This document shows positions 23,984-32,058 of a stretch of 64,000 nucleotides of DNA, in pieces; position 1 is the stretch's first letter, and the number at the start of each line of letters is the position of its first letter. The notes beneath the pieces are model-generated. The model saw nothing but the letters and a program-made list of their open reading frames with translations, was not told the DNA's origin and did not search any database. Location: assembly GCA_017458065.1 (NCBI GenBank), contig JAFTGD010000038.1, forward strand, positions 62,001-126,000, read 5' to 3'. Origin of the DNA: Oscillospiraceae bacterium. GTDB lineage: Bacteria; Bacillota; Clostridia; Oscillospirales; Oscillospiraceae. A program made the translations under genes and the position numbers.

Positions 23984-24454
23984 TTACTCGGGGAGCTTGC
24001 AGACGTCAATCCACTCCAGCGCCTTGGAGTATTCAAAGAGCTCGTCCAGATTCAGCTCAATGGCGCTGCTGCCGCTGCCGACAGCGGGAAAGACGGTCTC
24101 AAAGCGCTTCATGCTGACATCCAGATAAACCGGGATACCCGGCTTGATGCCGAAGGGGCAAACTCCGCCCACAGGATGACCGACCATCTCGAGCACTTCA
24201 TCCGCGGAAAGCATTTTCGCTTTATAGTGGAACTTGTCTTTGAACTTGTGGTTGTCGATCCGTGCGTCGCCGGCAGCCAGAATCAGCATGCAGCCTTCCG
24301 GGGTTTTAAAGGACAGGGTCTTTGCGATCCTTGCGCCCTCTACGCCGAGCGCTGCTGCGGCCAGATCAACGGTTGCGGACGATACGGTGAACTCCTGAAC
24401 GCGGTCCTCGAGACCGAGCTCGCGAAAATATGCTCTTCCTTCTGCGATAGACAT
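23984..24454 (-). CDS. YbaK/EbsC-type aminoacyl-tRNA deacylase
   Basis: 156 residues of the YbaK/ProX editing fold. LGVEGARIAKTLSFK includes the conserved Lys that positions the aminoacyl-tRNA end, and GHPVGGVCPFG is the Gly-Pro rich loop typical of Cys-tRNA(Pro)/Ala-tRNA(Pro) deacylases. It hydrolyses mischarged tRNA in trans. The exact misacylated species (Cys, Ala or Ser) cannot be told. ATG 24454 with a GGAG some distance upstream. Lone or first gene before a leftward gap; the aro terminator faces it. Confidence 0.85.
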   Translation of the reverse strand: MSIAEGRAYFRELGLEDRVQEFTVSSATVDLAAAALGVEGARIAKTLSFKTPEGCMLILAAGDARIDNHKFKDKFHYKAKMLSADEVLEMVGHPVGGVCPFGIKPGIPVYLDVSMKRFETVFPAVGSGSSAIELNLDELFEYSKALEWIDVCKLPE

Positions 24455-24505
24455 GGTATGGTACTGCTCCTGTTCTGTAGGGTTTTGATTATTGAATATA
24501 GTGGA

Positions 24506-25063
24506 TTATGCAAAGAGAGTCGGCAGCGTTACGCCGCTGAGTTTTGCGATCTGCGGGGTGGGGAACTGATGATAGCGCTTGAGAAAGCCGCGTACGGTAT
24601 CGTTGTATGAGGAACTGTCAATTGCAGCTTTGGCGTCGGACGCGGCATGCTGCGCGCTGGCATAAGAAGCCTCGTCCGCTTCGGAAAGCGTCATCCGGGA
24701 AAGCGCGCTCTCCAGAGAGAAGGTATCTTTGAGCAGATCCTGATACTCCTCAAAAAGGTTGTCCATATCACGGCTCTGGTTGCGGATGGCATCCCGGATC
24801 TCATCCAGAGCGTCCATGGCCTCCTCGGCGTCATCGACATCGTACTTTACGCCCAGCAGGACAAGCTGCTCAGAAGCGTTGCACAGCGTACGCAGGGAAT
24901 CGGCAATGGAGGCTTCCGACGCCCGGTCCGGGCTGTAAAAGAGGCCGCTGACGGCTTCGCACTGCTTTCCGAGCCTGGTTCGGGTGTTCAGGACAACGGA
25001 ACCGATGACAACGACGACGGTGAGAAGGACCGCGACAACCGGGTTGGAAAAGAACTTTTTCAT
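24506..25063 (-). CDS. LemA-like membrane-anchored helical protein
   Basis: 185 residues. A single N-terminal membrane helix (about 8-24, VVAVLLTVVVVIGSVVL) is followed by a helical external or cytosolic domain with the RTRLG and YNDTVRGFLKRYHQFP segments found in LemA family proteins (Asn-x-x-Val then a Phe-Pro motif). The ATGA junction with telA shows one transcription unit xpaC-telA-lemA-like. Function of LemA proteins is unclear; envelope association is likely from the TM anchor. Confidence 0.65.
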   Translation of the reverse strand: MKKFFSNPVVAVLLTVVVVIGSVVLNTRTRLGKQCEAVSGLFYSPDRASEASIADSLRTLCNASEQLVLLGVKYDVDDAEEAMDALDEIRDAIRNQSRDMDNLFEEYQDLLKDTFSLESALSRMTLSEADEASYASAQHAASDAKAAIDSSSYNDTVRGFLKRYHQFPTPQIAKLSGVTLPTLFA

Positions 25064-26229
25064 CCCTGCATATCCAGAAGCTTCTGCTTCAGTTCGCCCT
25101 CGATGCGGGCAAGCTCTTCCTCTGCAGCGGCGCGGCGTGCACGGCCGTCATCCTGAATCTGGCGGACCTCGTCCAGCGTCTTGATGAGCTCTTCATTGGT
25201 CTTCATCAGGGTCTCCATGTCGACAATGCCGCGCTCAGATTCGCGCGCCACATCGACGCTGCCCTGATGCAGGGCTTTGGCATTGGCTTCGAGAAGCTGG
25301 TTTGTCACGTCGGTCACCTCGCGCTGCGCTTTCATGGCCTGATCGGAATGATAGAGACTCATGGCCAGGACCATCTGGTTTTTCCAGAGCGGAATGGTGT
25401 TGTTGATGGAGGAGCGGATCTTTTCCATCATCAGGGTGTCGTTGTTCTGGACCATGCGGATCTGGGGCGACATCTGCACCGAGATCGTACGGGTAAGCTC
25501 CAGATCGTGGATCTTCTTCTCAAAGCGGCCGATCATATTGGCAAAGTCGTTTGCGGCCTGGGCATCCTCCGGCAGACCGGTCTCGAGGGCCTTCTGCTTG
25601 TACTTGGGCAGCTCTTCCTCGCGGAGCTGTTCAATGCGGAGCTTGCCGGCCAGGATATACATGGTCAGCTCCTTCATGTATTCCTCGTTGCGCTCATACA
25701 TCTTGTCCATGAGAGAGATGTCCTTCATGAGCGTGACCTCGTGGCCTTCGAGGGATTCCACAATCTTGTCGACGTTGACCTCGGCCTTGTCATACTGTGC
25801 CTTGAGGGAGGCGATGTTGCCGGTGGACTTTTTGAAGAGGCCCTTCAGGCCCTTCTTCTCCTCGGGACTGAAGTTCATCCCCTTGAGCTCAACGACGAGG
25901 TCGCCCAGCATGTCGCCGACTTCACCGAGGTCCTTGGTGCGCACGGAATTGAGCGCGGCATCGGAGAACTCCGAAATGTTCTTCTGCGCGGCGGAGCCGT
26001 AGTTCATCACCTGTTCGGTGTTCAGAATGTCGATCTGCTGGGAAAACTCACGCACGGCAGCCTGCTCGGCGGGGGAGAGGGCGGAGATGTCCAGCTTTTC
26101 AGCTTTGACTTCTTCCTTCTTCTCTTCTTCTTTGACTTCTTCTTCGACAGGGGCTTCCTGAACGGCGGCCTCGGTTGCGGCATTGGGCTCGAGAGTCAGC
26201 TTCGGAATATACGCGGTGTTTTCGTCCAT
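25060..26229 (-). CDS. telA: Toxic anion resistance protein TelA family
   Basis: 389 residues, soluble and highly helical. It begins with a Glu/Lys-rich low-complexity tail (about 20-50), then the TelA core (LSPAEQAAVREFSQQIDI; FFKKSTGNIASLKAQYDKAEVN-like region; PLWKNQMVLAMSLYHSDQAMKAQREVTDVTNQLL read in parts), which is the family signature. ATG 26229 is chosen (AAAGGA upstream) over an earlier in-frame GTG/ATG. Genetic work in other Firmicutes ties TelA to tellurite and cell-envelope antimicrobial resistance, but the mechanism is not known. Middle gene of the operon. Confidence 0.85.
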   Translation of the reverse strand: MDENTAYIPKLTLEPNAATEAAVQEAPVEEEVKEEEKKEEVKAEKLDISALSPAEQAAVREFSQQIDILNTEQVMNYGSAAQKNISEFSDAALNSVRTKDLGEVGDMLGDLVVELKGMNFSPEEKKGLKGLFKKSTGNIASLKAQYDKAEVNVDKIVESLEGHEVTLMKDISLMDKMYERNEEYMKELTMYILAGKLRIEQLREEELPKYKQKALETGLPEDAQAANDFANMIGRFEKKIHDLELTRTISVQMSPQIRMVQNNDTLMMEKIRSSINNTIPLWKNQMVLAMSLYHSDQAMKAQREVTDVTNQLLEANAKALHQGSVDVARESERGIVDMETLMKTNEELIKTLDEVRQIQDDGRARRAAAEEELARIEGELKQKLLDMQG

Positions 26230-26292
26230 GGTAATCGTCCTTTCTTCTTGTTGATCGAAATTCAAATTCAAAATGAGTACTGGAAAGCAGGG

Positions 26293-27072
26293 TTATTTTG
26301 TCCCGCCGGAGGCGGCGACGGTGCCTCTGGGCTCTTCCCGGATGATGAAGTCCTTTTTGTCGCTCAGTCCCTCACGGGCGAGCATGGCGTTCATGACCTC
26401 AATATCGGTCTCAATATCGAGAGCCTGATTGGCAAAGAGCGAATCCAGCTGCTTCTTGTAAGCGGAGATCGCGGCATCCAGCATCTCGGAAATGTTCTTC
26501 ATGCTCTTGTCGATGTTCTCGCCTTCGATCCCCTGTGAATCCATGCGGTCATAAGCGTTCAGAAGCTTGATGGTCGTGGGCAGATAGTAGTTCATGAACT
26601 TTTTGATCTTGGGGATGTCGCTAGGATCGGCAATGGCGTCCTGAACAATCTTATCGGTGATGCGCATGATCTCGTTGATCTTGACACGGATCTCCGGATC
26701 CTTGATCGACATATAGAGACGGCCCATCTCGCTGAGCGCCTTGTTGCCCTCTTCAATAATGGGGTCGACTTCGGGACCGTAACTCTTCTTCTCTACGGGC
26801 TTCTCCTTGGGCTTCTCCGCTTCGCCGACCTTGCGGACCGTGGTGTCCACCGTTTTGCGGGCGGAAGACTTTTTCCCGGAAGAGCTGCGGTTCTTTTTCT
26901 CACTGAGCTTTCCAAAGGCGCGGCCTGCGAAAAACGCAATCGCAAGCGCAGACCCAAACACCAGCAGCAGGCTGCCCAGCCTGTACATGGGGAAGAAGAA
27001 AGACAGAATCAGCCATGTGAAGAGAAAGCTGTATATGGACCCGGTACGGGGTCCTCTGCCACGTCTGAACAT
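26293..27072 (-). CDS. xpaC: XpaC family protein (5-bromo-4-chloroindolyl phosphate hydrolysis)
   Basis: 259 residues. Two N-terminal hydrophobic helices (about 10-50), a Lys/Ser/Glu-rich linker, then a helical domain (EVDPIIEEGNKALSEMGRLYMSI and onward) that matches XpaC. ATG 27072 follows GGAGG closely; the longer in-frame reading upstream lacks a ribosome site. XpaC and TelA genes are neighbours in many Firmicutes (yceG/yceH-like) and act together. Probably a membrane adaptor for TelA. Confidence 0.8.
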   Translation of the reverse strand: MFRRGRGPRTGSIYSFLFTWLILSFFFPMYRLGSLLLVFGSALAIAFFAGRAFGKLSEKKNRSSSGKKSSARKTVDTTVRKVGEAEKPKEKPVEKKSYGPEVDPIIEEGNKALSEMGRLYMSIKDPEIRVKINEIMRITDKIVQDAIADPSDIPKIKKFMNYYLPTTIKLLNAYDRMDSQGIEGENIDKSMKNISEMLDAAISAYKKQLDSLFANQALDIETDIEVMNAMLAREGLSDKKDFIIREEPRGTVAASGGTK

Positions 27073-27204
27073 AATGCCTCCATCTGAACGATACGAATAC
27101 GACGGGTAAACCGCCGGAAACTCAAGTTTCAAAAATCAAATTATTATACAATAGGAAGCTTTTTTCGTCAAGAATTCCCTGCACGGTTTTAGCATAAAAT
27201 TATA

Positions 27205-27234
27205 TTGCAATAAAGCCGGTTTCTGGTGTATAAT
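27205..27234 (+). promoter_or_regulatory. Promoter of rpe
   Basis: TTGCAA (27205-27210), an 18-bp spacer and TATAAT (27229-27234), 31 bp before the rpe start codon. Confidence 0.7.
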
Positions 27235-27265
27235 AACATAGTTTAGAAGTGTTGGAGGACCGGAT

Positions 27266-27919
27266 ATGATTACTGTTGCCCCGTCTCTGCTGGCGGCAGA
27301 TTTTGCAAGGCTTTCCGAGGAGATTGAAGACGTCCGCCGCGCCGGCGCCGAGTGGCTCCATTATGACGTGATGGACGGCGTTTTCGTCCCGAATATCTCG
27401 ATGGGCATACCCGTCCTGCAGTCTGTCCGGAAGGTGACAGATCTGTTCCTGGACGCCCATCTGATGGTCACGGAACCGGTCCGCTATGCCAAGCGCTTCT
27501 GCGATGCGGGCGCGGATCTGGTGAACGTCCATGTCGAGGCCGACAGGGAAGAGAAGATCCTGGAAGCGCTCCGCGATATCAGGCAGGCGGGGAAGCTCTG
27601 CGGCGTGACGATCAAGCCCGCTACCCCGTGGGAAGCGGTCCTGCCGTTTATCGACCTGGTGGACCTGGTCCTTGTGATGACGGTGGAACCGGGCTTTGGC
27701 GGACAGCATTTTATGCCGGAGCAGATGAGCAAGGTCAGGGCCCTCCGCAGGCTCTTTGATGAGAGGGGCCTGGACATCCGGCTGGAGGTTGACGGCGGCG
27801 TCGACCGCAATACGGCGCCTGTCTGCATCGAAGCGGGGGCGGATGTCCTCGTGGCCGGGAGCGCGGTCTTCTGCACCAATGACCGGGCGGAAGCGGTCCG
27901 GCTGATCCGCGGCGAATAA
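27266..27919 (+). CDS. rpe: Ribulose-phosphate 3-epimerase
   Basis: 217 residues, TIM barrel, normal length. APSLLAADFARLSEE, HYDVMDGVFVPNISMGIPVLQSV (read in parts), LDAHLMVTEP, VLVMTVEPGFGGQHF and LEVDGGVDRNTA carry the metal ligands (His, Asp) and catalytic Asp pair. Interconverts ribulose 5-phosphate and xylulose 5-phosphate in the pentose phosphate route, also the supply line of erythrose 4-phosphate for aroF. GGAGG upstream of ATG 27266. recR follows after 23 bp in the same unit. Confidence 0.94.
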   Translation: MITVAPSLLAADFARLSEEIEDVRRAGAEWLHYDVMDGVFVPNISMGIPVLQSVRKVTDLFLDAHLMVTEPVRYAKRFCDAGADLVNVHVEADREEKILEALRDIRQAGKLCGVTIKPATPWEAVLPFIDLVDLVLVMTVEPGFGGQHFMPEQMSKVRALRRLFDERGLDIRLEVDGGVDRNTAPVCIEAGADVLVAGSAVFCTNDRAEAVRLIRGE

Positions 27920-27942
27920 CAACAGAGGAGTAACTTGGTTTT

Positions 27943-28542
27943 ATGGCTTTTTTCCCGGCATCCCTGGACAACCTGATCGACCGCTTTGCCTCTCTCCCCG
28001 GGATCGGGAGAAAGAGTGCGCAGCGTCTCGCGTTCTATGTGCTCTCTCTTCCGGACGACGAGGCCATTGCCTTTGCCGATACCATCCGTTCTGCAAAAAA
28101 AGAAGTCCGACGCTGCAGCGTCTGCAGGAACTACACCGACAGAGATGTCTGCCCGATCTGTTCCAGCGACCGGCGTGACCGGAGCGTGATCTGCGTGGTC
28201 TCGGACCCGAAGGACGTCCTGAGCATCGAGCGCGCAAGAGAGTATAACGGGCTCTACCATGTGCTGCACGGCGTGATCTCTCCGATGAATCACATCGGGC
28301 CGGACGACATCGGCGTCAAAGAGCTGCTGGTGCGCGCAGCGGAGGAAGAGGTCCAGGAAGTAATTATGGCGACAAACCCCGACACCGAAGGGGAGGCAAC
28401 TGCAATCTACATCTCCCGCCTGCTGAAGCCCTTCGGACTGAAAGTGACGAGGCTGGCATACGGCATTCCGGTCGGCTCCAATCTGGAGTTTGCGGACGAC
28501 GCAACCCTGACAAGAGCCCTTGAGGGCAGAACAGAAATCTGA
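27943..28542 (+). CDS. recR: Recombination mediator protein RecR
   Basis: 199 residues. N-terminal helix-hairpin-helix (LPGIGRKSAQRLAFYVL), a four-Cys zinc finger (CSVCRNYTDRDVCPIC), then the Toprim domain (VVSDPKDVLSIER through ATNPDTEGEATAIY) and the C-terminal Walker-B-like end. Helps RecO load RecA at gaps during repair. Normal family length. Co-transcribed with rpe. Confidence 0.95.
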   Translation: MAFFPASLDNLIDRFASLPGIGRKSAQRLAFYVLSLPDDEAIAFADTIRSAKKEVRRCSVCRNYTDRDVCPICSSDRRDRSVICVVSDPKDVLSIERAREYNGLYHVLHGVISPMNHIGPDDIGVKELLVRAAEEEVQEVIMATNPDTEGEATAIYISRLLKPFGLKVTRLAYGIPVGSNLEFADDATLTRALEGRTEI

Positions 28543-28626
28543 GGGAATAACCCAGCAATTTTACAGGTTATATTCATCGACAGCTATGTGCATTATGGTC
28601 ATCATTATTCGTAGAAAGGAGAACGA

Positions 28627-30288
28627 ATGACATCTAAACTGAAAATTATCCCGCTGGGCGGGCTTGGCGAAATCGGAAAAAACATGACGGTCATTGAGTT
28701 TGGCAGTGACCTGATCCTGATTGACTGCGGTATGGGCTTTCCGGATGAAGACATGTACGGCATTGACGTCGTGTTGCCGGATATTACGTATCTGAGAAAC
28801 AATGCCAGCCGCATCCGTGCCATGATCATCACGCACGGACATGAAGACCACATCGGCGCAGTACCCTATCTGCTGAAAGAACTTGACATCCCCATCTACA
28901 CAACCCCGCTGACGGCGGCTTTGATCGAACTGAAACTGGAAGAACACGATCTGCTCTATAATACGCAGATCTTTACAAAGAAAGCCGGTTCCGTTTTCCG
29001 GATCGGCTGCTTCACGATAGAGTTTATCCGGGTCAACCACAGCATCCCGGACGCGGTTGCCCTTGCCATCAAGACCCCGGTTGGAACGGTTGTCCACACC
29101 GGCGACTTCAAGATTGACGTGACCCCCATCTCCGGCGGGATGACGGACCTGGTCCGCTTCGGCGAGCTGGGCAACGACGGCGTCCTCGTGCTGATGAGCG
29201 ATTCGACAAACGTCGAGACCCCGGGCCATTCTGCATCCGAGCGCAAGGTGGGCGAGAGCTTTGATAAGCTCTTTCTCAACTGCGACAAGCGTATCATCAT
29301 CACGACGTTTGCTTCCAACGTCCATCGCCTGCAGCAGATCATCAACGTCGCGGCCAAATACCACCGCAAAGTCGCTGTCACCGGCCGCAGCATGGAGAAC
29401 ATCCTGCGCACCGCGATGGTCCTGGGCTATATGGAGGTGCCCGAGGGTGTCCTGATGGACCTGGAGCAGATCAAGTCCCAGCCGAAGAACCGGACCGTGA
29501 TCATCTCCACCGGCAGCCAGGGTGAGGCAATGTCGGCGCTGTACCGCATGGCATTCGCCGAACACAAGCAGATCCAGATCGACAGCAGCGACCGCGTGAT
29601 CATCTCCGCCTCCGCCATCCCCGGGAACGAAAATACCATCAGCCGCGTCATTGACGAGCTGTTTCACAAGGGCGCCGAGGTCATCTATGACCGGCATACG
29701 GATCTCCATGTCTCCGGCCACGCCTGCCAGGAAGAGCAGAAGATGATGCTGGCGCTTGTAAAACCCAAGTATTTTATCCCTGTCCACGGCGAACACCGCA
29801 TGCTGGTCAAGCACGCCGAGCTCGGCAAGCTGATGGGCGTCGCACCCAAAAACGTCGTGATCGCGGAGAACGGTTCGGTGATTGAGTTCACCAAGAAGGG
29901 CGTTATCTGTGAGGAGACCGTCCAGGCAGGCGCCGTCCTCGTATCCGGCAGCGGCGGGCTCGGAGAAGTCGGCAGTGTCGTCATGCGCGATAGGCACAAG
30001 CTGGCCGAAGACGGCATGGTCGTCATTGTGATGACCTATTCGTCCTACGATCACAAGCTGCTGGCGGCCCCCGAGATCCTGACAAGAGGCTTCATCTATG
30101 TCAAGGATTCGGAAGAGCTGATCGACGAGATGTCCCGCGTGGTGATGGAGACCGTGGAGAGCTGCGACGAGCAGAACGTCAACGACTGGAACACCATCAA
30201 GACCAAGGTGAAATCTAACCTCTCCGGCTATCTGTACAAATCCACCCGCCGTAGCCCAATGATCCTCCCGGTTATCACCGAGATCTGA
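28627..30288 (+). CDS. rnj: Ribonuclease J
   Basis: 553 residues. Metallo-beta-lactamase/beta-CASP RNase with 5' exonuclease and endonuclease activity, central to mRNA decay and rRNA processing in Firmicutes. Metal ligands are in ITHGHEDHIGAVPYLL (about residue 75) and HTGDFKID; beta-CASP motifs include SDSTNVETPGHSASE, TTFASNVHRLQQII and PVHGEHRML, and the C-terminal dimerisation region follows. AAAGGAG lies before ATG 28627. A terminator follows. Confidence 0.94.
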   Translation: MTSKLKIIPLGGLGEIGKNMTVIEFGSDLILIDCGMGFPDEDMYGIDVVLPDITYLRNNASRIRAMIITHGHEDHIGAVPYLLKELDIPIYTTPLTAALIELKLEEHDLLYNTQIFTKKAGSVFRIGCFTIEFIRVNHSIPDAVALAIKTPVGTVVHTGDFKIDVTPISGGMTDLVRFGELGNDGVLVLMSDSTNVETPGHSASERKVGESFDKLFLNCDKRIIITTFASNVHRLQQIINVAAKYHRKVAVTGRSMENILRTAMVLGYMEVPEGVLMDLEQIKSQPKNRTVIISTGSQGEAMSALYRMAFAEHKQIQIDSSDRVIISASAIPGNENTISRVIDELFHKGAEVIYDRHTDLHVSGHACQEEQKMMLALVKPKYFIPVHGEHRMLVKHAELGKLMGVAPKNVVIAENGSVIEFTKKGVICEETVQAGAVLVSGSGGLGEVGSVVMRDRHKLAEDGMVVIVMTYSSYDHKLLAAPEILTRGFIYVKDSEELIDEMSRVVMETVESCDEQNVNDWNTIKTKVKSNLSGYLYKSTRRSPMILPVITEI

Positions 30289-30301
30289 AAAAACACATGA
30301 T

Positions 30302-30346
30302 AAGGCATTCAAAAGCCGATCCGTCAGCGGGTCGGCATGCCTTTAT
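30302..30346 (+). terminator. Terminator of rnj
   Basis: Two-tier hairpin: AAGGCAT (30302-30308) with ATGCCTT (30337-30343), inside it a 7-bp stem (30316-30322 with 30329-30335). A short TTTAT tail follows. Confidence 0.65.
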
Positions 30347-30417
30347 CGGGGAGAATTGACAAAGAAGCCATGAAAACAGGATTTTTTATCTTTGACGAAT
30401 TGACATCGGAGGGAAAC

Positions 30418-31632
30418 ATGAGGCTTCCGGAACTGCTGTCCCCGGCGGGGGACCTGGACCGTGTTCATACAGCGCTTCTCTATGGGGCGGATGCCGTCTA
30501 CCTGGCAGGCAGACTCCTGAGCATGCGTGCAAAGGCGGTCAGTTTTCAGGACGCGGATCTCGGGCAGGCAATCCGCCTGATCCATGACCAGGGGAAGAAG
30601 GCGTATATCACCTGCAATGCGCTCCCCCGGGAGAACGAGTTGGAACTGCTTCCGGACTATTTTTCCTTCCTGCAGGAGCTTGGGGCTGACGCATTGATTC
30701 TGGCGGATCTGGGGCTTCTACGTATGGCGGAACGGTACGCGCCGAAATGTGCGAGGCATGTCAGTACTCAGTTCGGAGTGCGAAACAGCGAAACCGCCTC
30801 CTTCCTGTACGACCTCGGCGCGGATACCGTGGTCCTTGCGCGGGAATGCAGCCTGGACGAAATCCGCAATATTCGCGTGCACTGTCCCGCAGAGCTCCGC
30901 CTGGAAGCGTTTGTCCACGGTGCAATGTGTGTTTCTTTTTCCGGGCGATGCCTGCTGTCCAATTATCTGACCGGGAGAGATTCCAACCACGGCGAATGTG
31001 CGCAGCCCTGCCGGTGGAAATATCATCTTGTGGAAGAGACCCGTCCGGGGAAATACATGGAGATTTCAGAAAGCGACGGTACCTTTATTCTCAACGCGGA
31101 AGATCTGTGTATGATAGAGCATCTGGCGGATCTGCGGGAGGCCGGGATCGACAGCTTTAAAATTGAAGGGAGAATGAAGTCCGCTTATTATACCGGAGCA
31201 GTTACAAACGCTTACCGTATGGCGCTGGATGCCCTCGGACGAGGCGAGCCGCCGGCCATCGGTACGATTCAGGAATGCGAGGCTGTCAGTCACCGTCCGT
31301 ACTGCACCGGCTTCTACTATGGTCAGCCGCAGCAGTACTATTCGGATTCTCTTTACCACTCAACGGCGGAGGTCTCGGCAATTGTCGTCTCCTGTGATGA
31401 AGACGGGATGGCGCTGCTGAAACAGTGCAACAAGATCAAAACAGGTGACAGCCTTGAGCTGCTGCTTCCGGGTACGGACGGGGTTCCCTTCACGGCTGAA
31501 AGCCTTTGGGATGAACAGGGCGAGCGCATCGCCGATACCCGCCACGCGGAAATGCGCTATCGAATGCAGCTCCCGGAATATGCGCCGCCTTATACCCTTG
31601 TCAGAACAGCCCGGAGCTCCGGCGCTTCCTGA
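30418..31632 (+). CDS. Peptidase U32 family protein
   Basis: 404 residues. LLSPAGDLDRVHTALLYGADAVY begins the barrel, and EAFVHGAMCVSFSGRCLLSNYL followed by RDSNHGECAQPCRW is the U32 signature with its cysteine cluster, which in the RlhA/TrhP/UbiU-V relatives holds an iron-sulphur cluster. KIEGRMKSAYYTG is another hallmark. Related proteins hydroxylate rRNA or tRNA uridine/cytidine (RlhA, TrhP) rather than act as proteases, so RNA hydroxylation is the best guess. ATG 30418 with GGAGGG is chosen over an in-frame ATG at 30337. Confidence 0.88.
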   Translation: MRLPELLSPAGDLDRVHTALLYGADAVYLAGRLLSMRAKAVSFQDADLGQAIRLIHDQGKKAYITCNALPRENELELLPDYFSFLQELGADALILADLGLLRMAERYAPKCARHVSTQFGVRNSETASFLYDLGADTVVLARECSLDEIRNIRVHCPAELRLEAFVHGAMCVSFSGRCLLSNYLTGRDSNHGECAQPCRWKYHLVEETRPGKYMEISESDGTFILNAEDLCMIEHLADLREAGIDSFKIEGRMKSAYYTGAVTNAYRMALDALGRGEPPAIGTIQECEAVSHRPYCTGFYYGQPQQYYSDSLYHSTAEVSAIVVSCDEDGMALLKQCNKIKTGDSLELLLPGTDGVPFTAESLWDEQGERIADTRHAEMRYRMQLPEYAPPYTLVRTARSSGAS

Positions 31633-31689
31633 ACAGCCTTTTTCACCGTGTTTCGCCTGACCACCCCATCGGTTTCTGCCCGGATGGAC

Positions 31690-31716
31690 AAAAAACCTGG
31701 CAAACGGAAGCCCAGG
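31690..31716 (-). terminator. Weak terminator after the tiny gene
   Basis: On the minus strand, CCTGG (31716-31712) pairs with CCAGG (31700-31696), followed by TTTTTT (31695-31690). Short stem, good T-run. It lies 22 bp after the tiny gene's stop. Confidence 0.5.
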
Positions 31717-31737
31717 CATCGTGCATTATACAGATTT

Positions 31738-31917
31738 TTACAGCAGGACTTCCGAATAGCCTTCGTCGTCCATAACCACGGCGCGGATCAGGCTGCGCTC
31801 GGCAGGGGAGACACGGTCTTTCTCAAGCTGGGAAGCGATGATGACAGCCTCTTTGCTCTGGCAGGTCCTCAGGTGTGTGATCGAGCGATCCCGGTTCTCT
31901 CTGATGACGGCAAACAT
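31738..31917 (-). CDS. Tiny protein (59 aa), unknown
   Basis: A 59-codon frame from ATG 31917, with AAGGAGG 11 nt upstream, its own promoter and a following terminator. The product begins MFAVIRENRDRSITHLRTCQ and contains SKEAVIIASQLEKDRVSPAE and a C-terminal DDEGYSEVLL. It looks like a small alpha/beta protein with one Cys, no TM. I know no function. The promoter carries the same 25-bp element as the tiny gene at 3843-3953, suggesting common control. Confidence 0.6.
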   Translation of the reverse strand: MFAVIRENRDRSITHLRTCQSKEAVIIASQLEKDRVSPAERSLIRAVVMDDEGYSEVLL

Positions 31918-31956
31918 GATGTTCCATTCCTCCTTTTCGGATCCGTTCTGTCATCC

Positions 31957-31991
31957 ATTCTACATCAAAACCTGTCCCGAAAATGCCCCAG
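31957..31991 (-). promoter_or_regulatory. Promoter with 25-bp shared element, copy B
   Basis: On the minus strand the 25-bp element (31991-31967) is identical to that at 4020-3996, followed after 4 nt by TAGAAT (31962-31957). Sequence outside the element and the -10 box does not match copy A, so conservation is limited to the regulatory bases. Confidence 0.65.
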
Positions 31992-32002
31992 CATCATATT
32001 TG

Positions 32003-32041
32003 AAAACGCTGCAGCACCAACTCACGGTACTGCAGCGTTTT
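32003..32041 (-). terminator. Terminator of the lipoprotein operon
   Basis: AAAACGCTGCAG (32003-32014) pairs perfectly with CTGCAGCGTTTT (32030-32041). On the minus strand the stem ends in a TTTT run. It lies 18 bp past the last lipoprotein stop. Confidence 0.75.
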
Positions 32042-32058
32042 ATCGGTAATAAACTTTT

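Noticed and set aside
26100-26160. Low-complexity Glu/Lys codon run as a DNA repeat
   Set aside because: It lies in frame inside telA and encodes the charged N-terminal tail; no repeat unit of regular length.
31648-32049. 133-residue plus-strand frame
   Set aside because: No ribosome site; it reads antisense through the tiny gene, its promoter element and the lipoprotein terminator.
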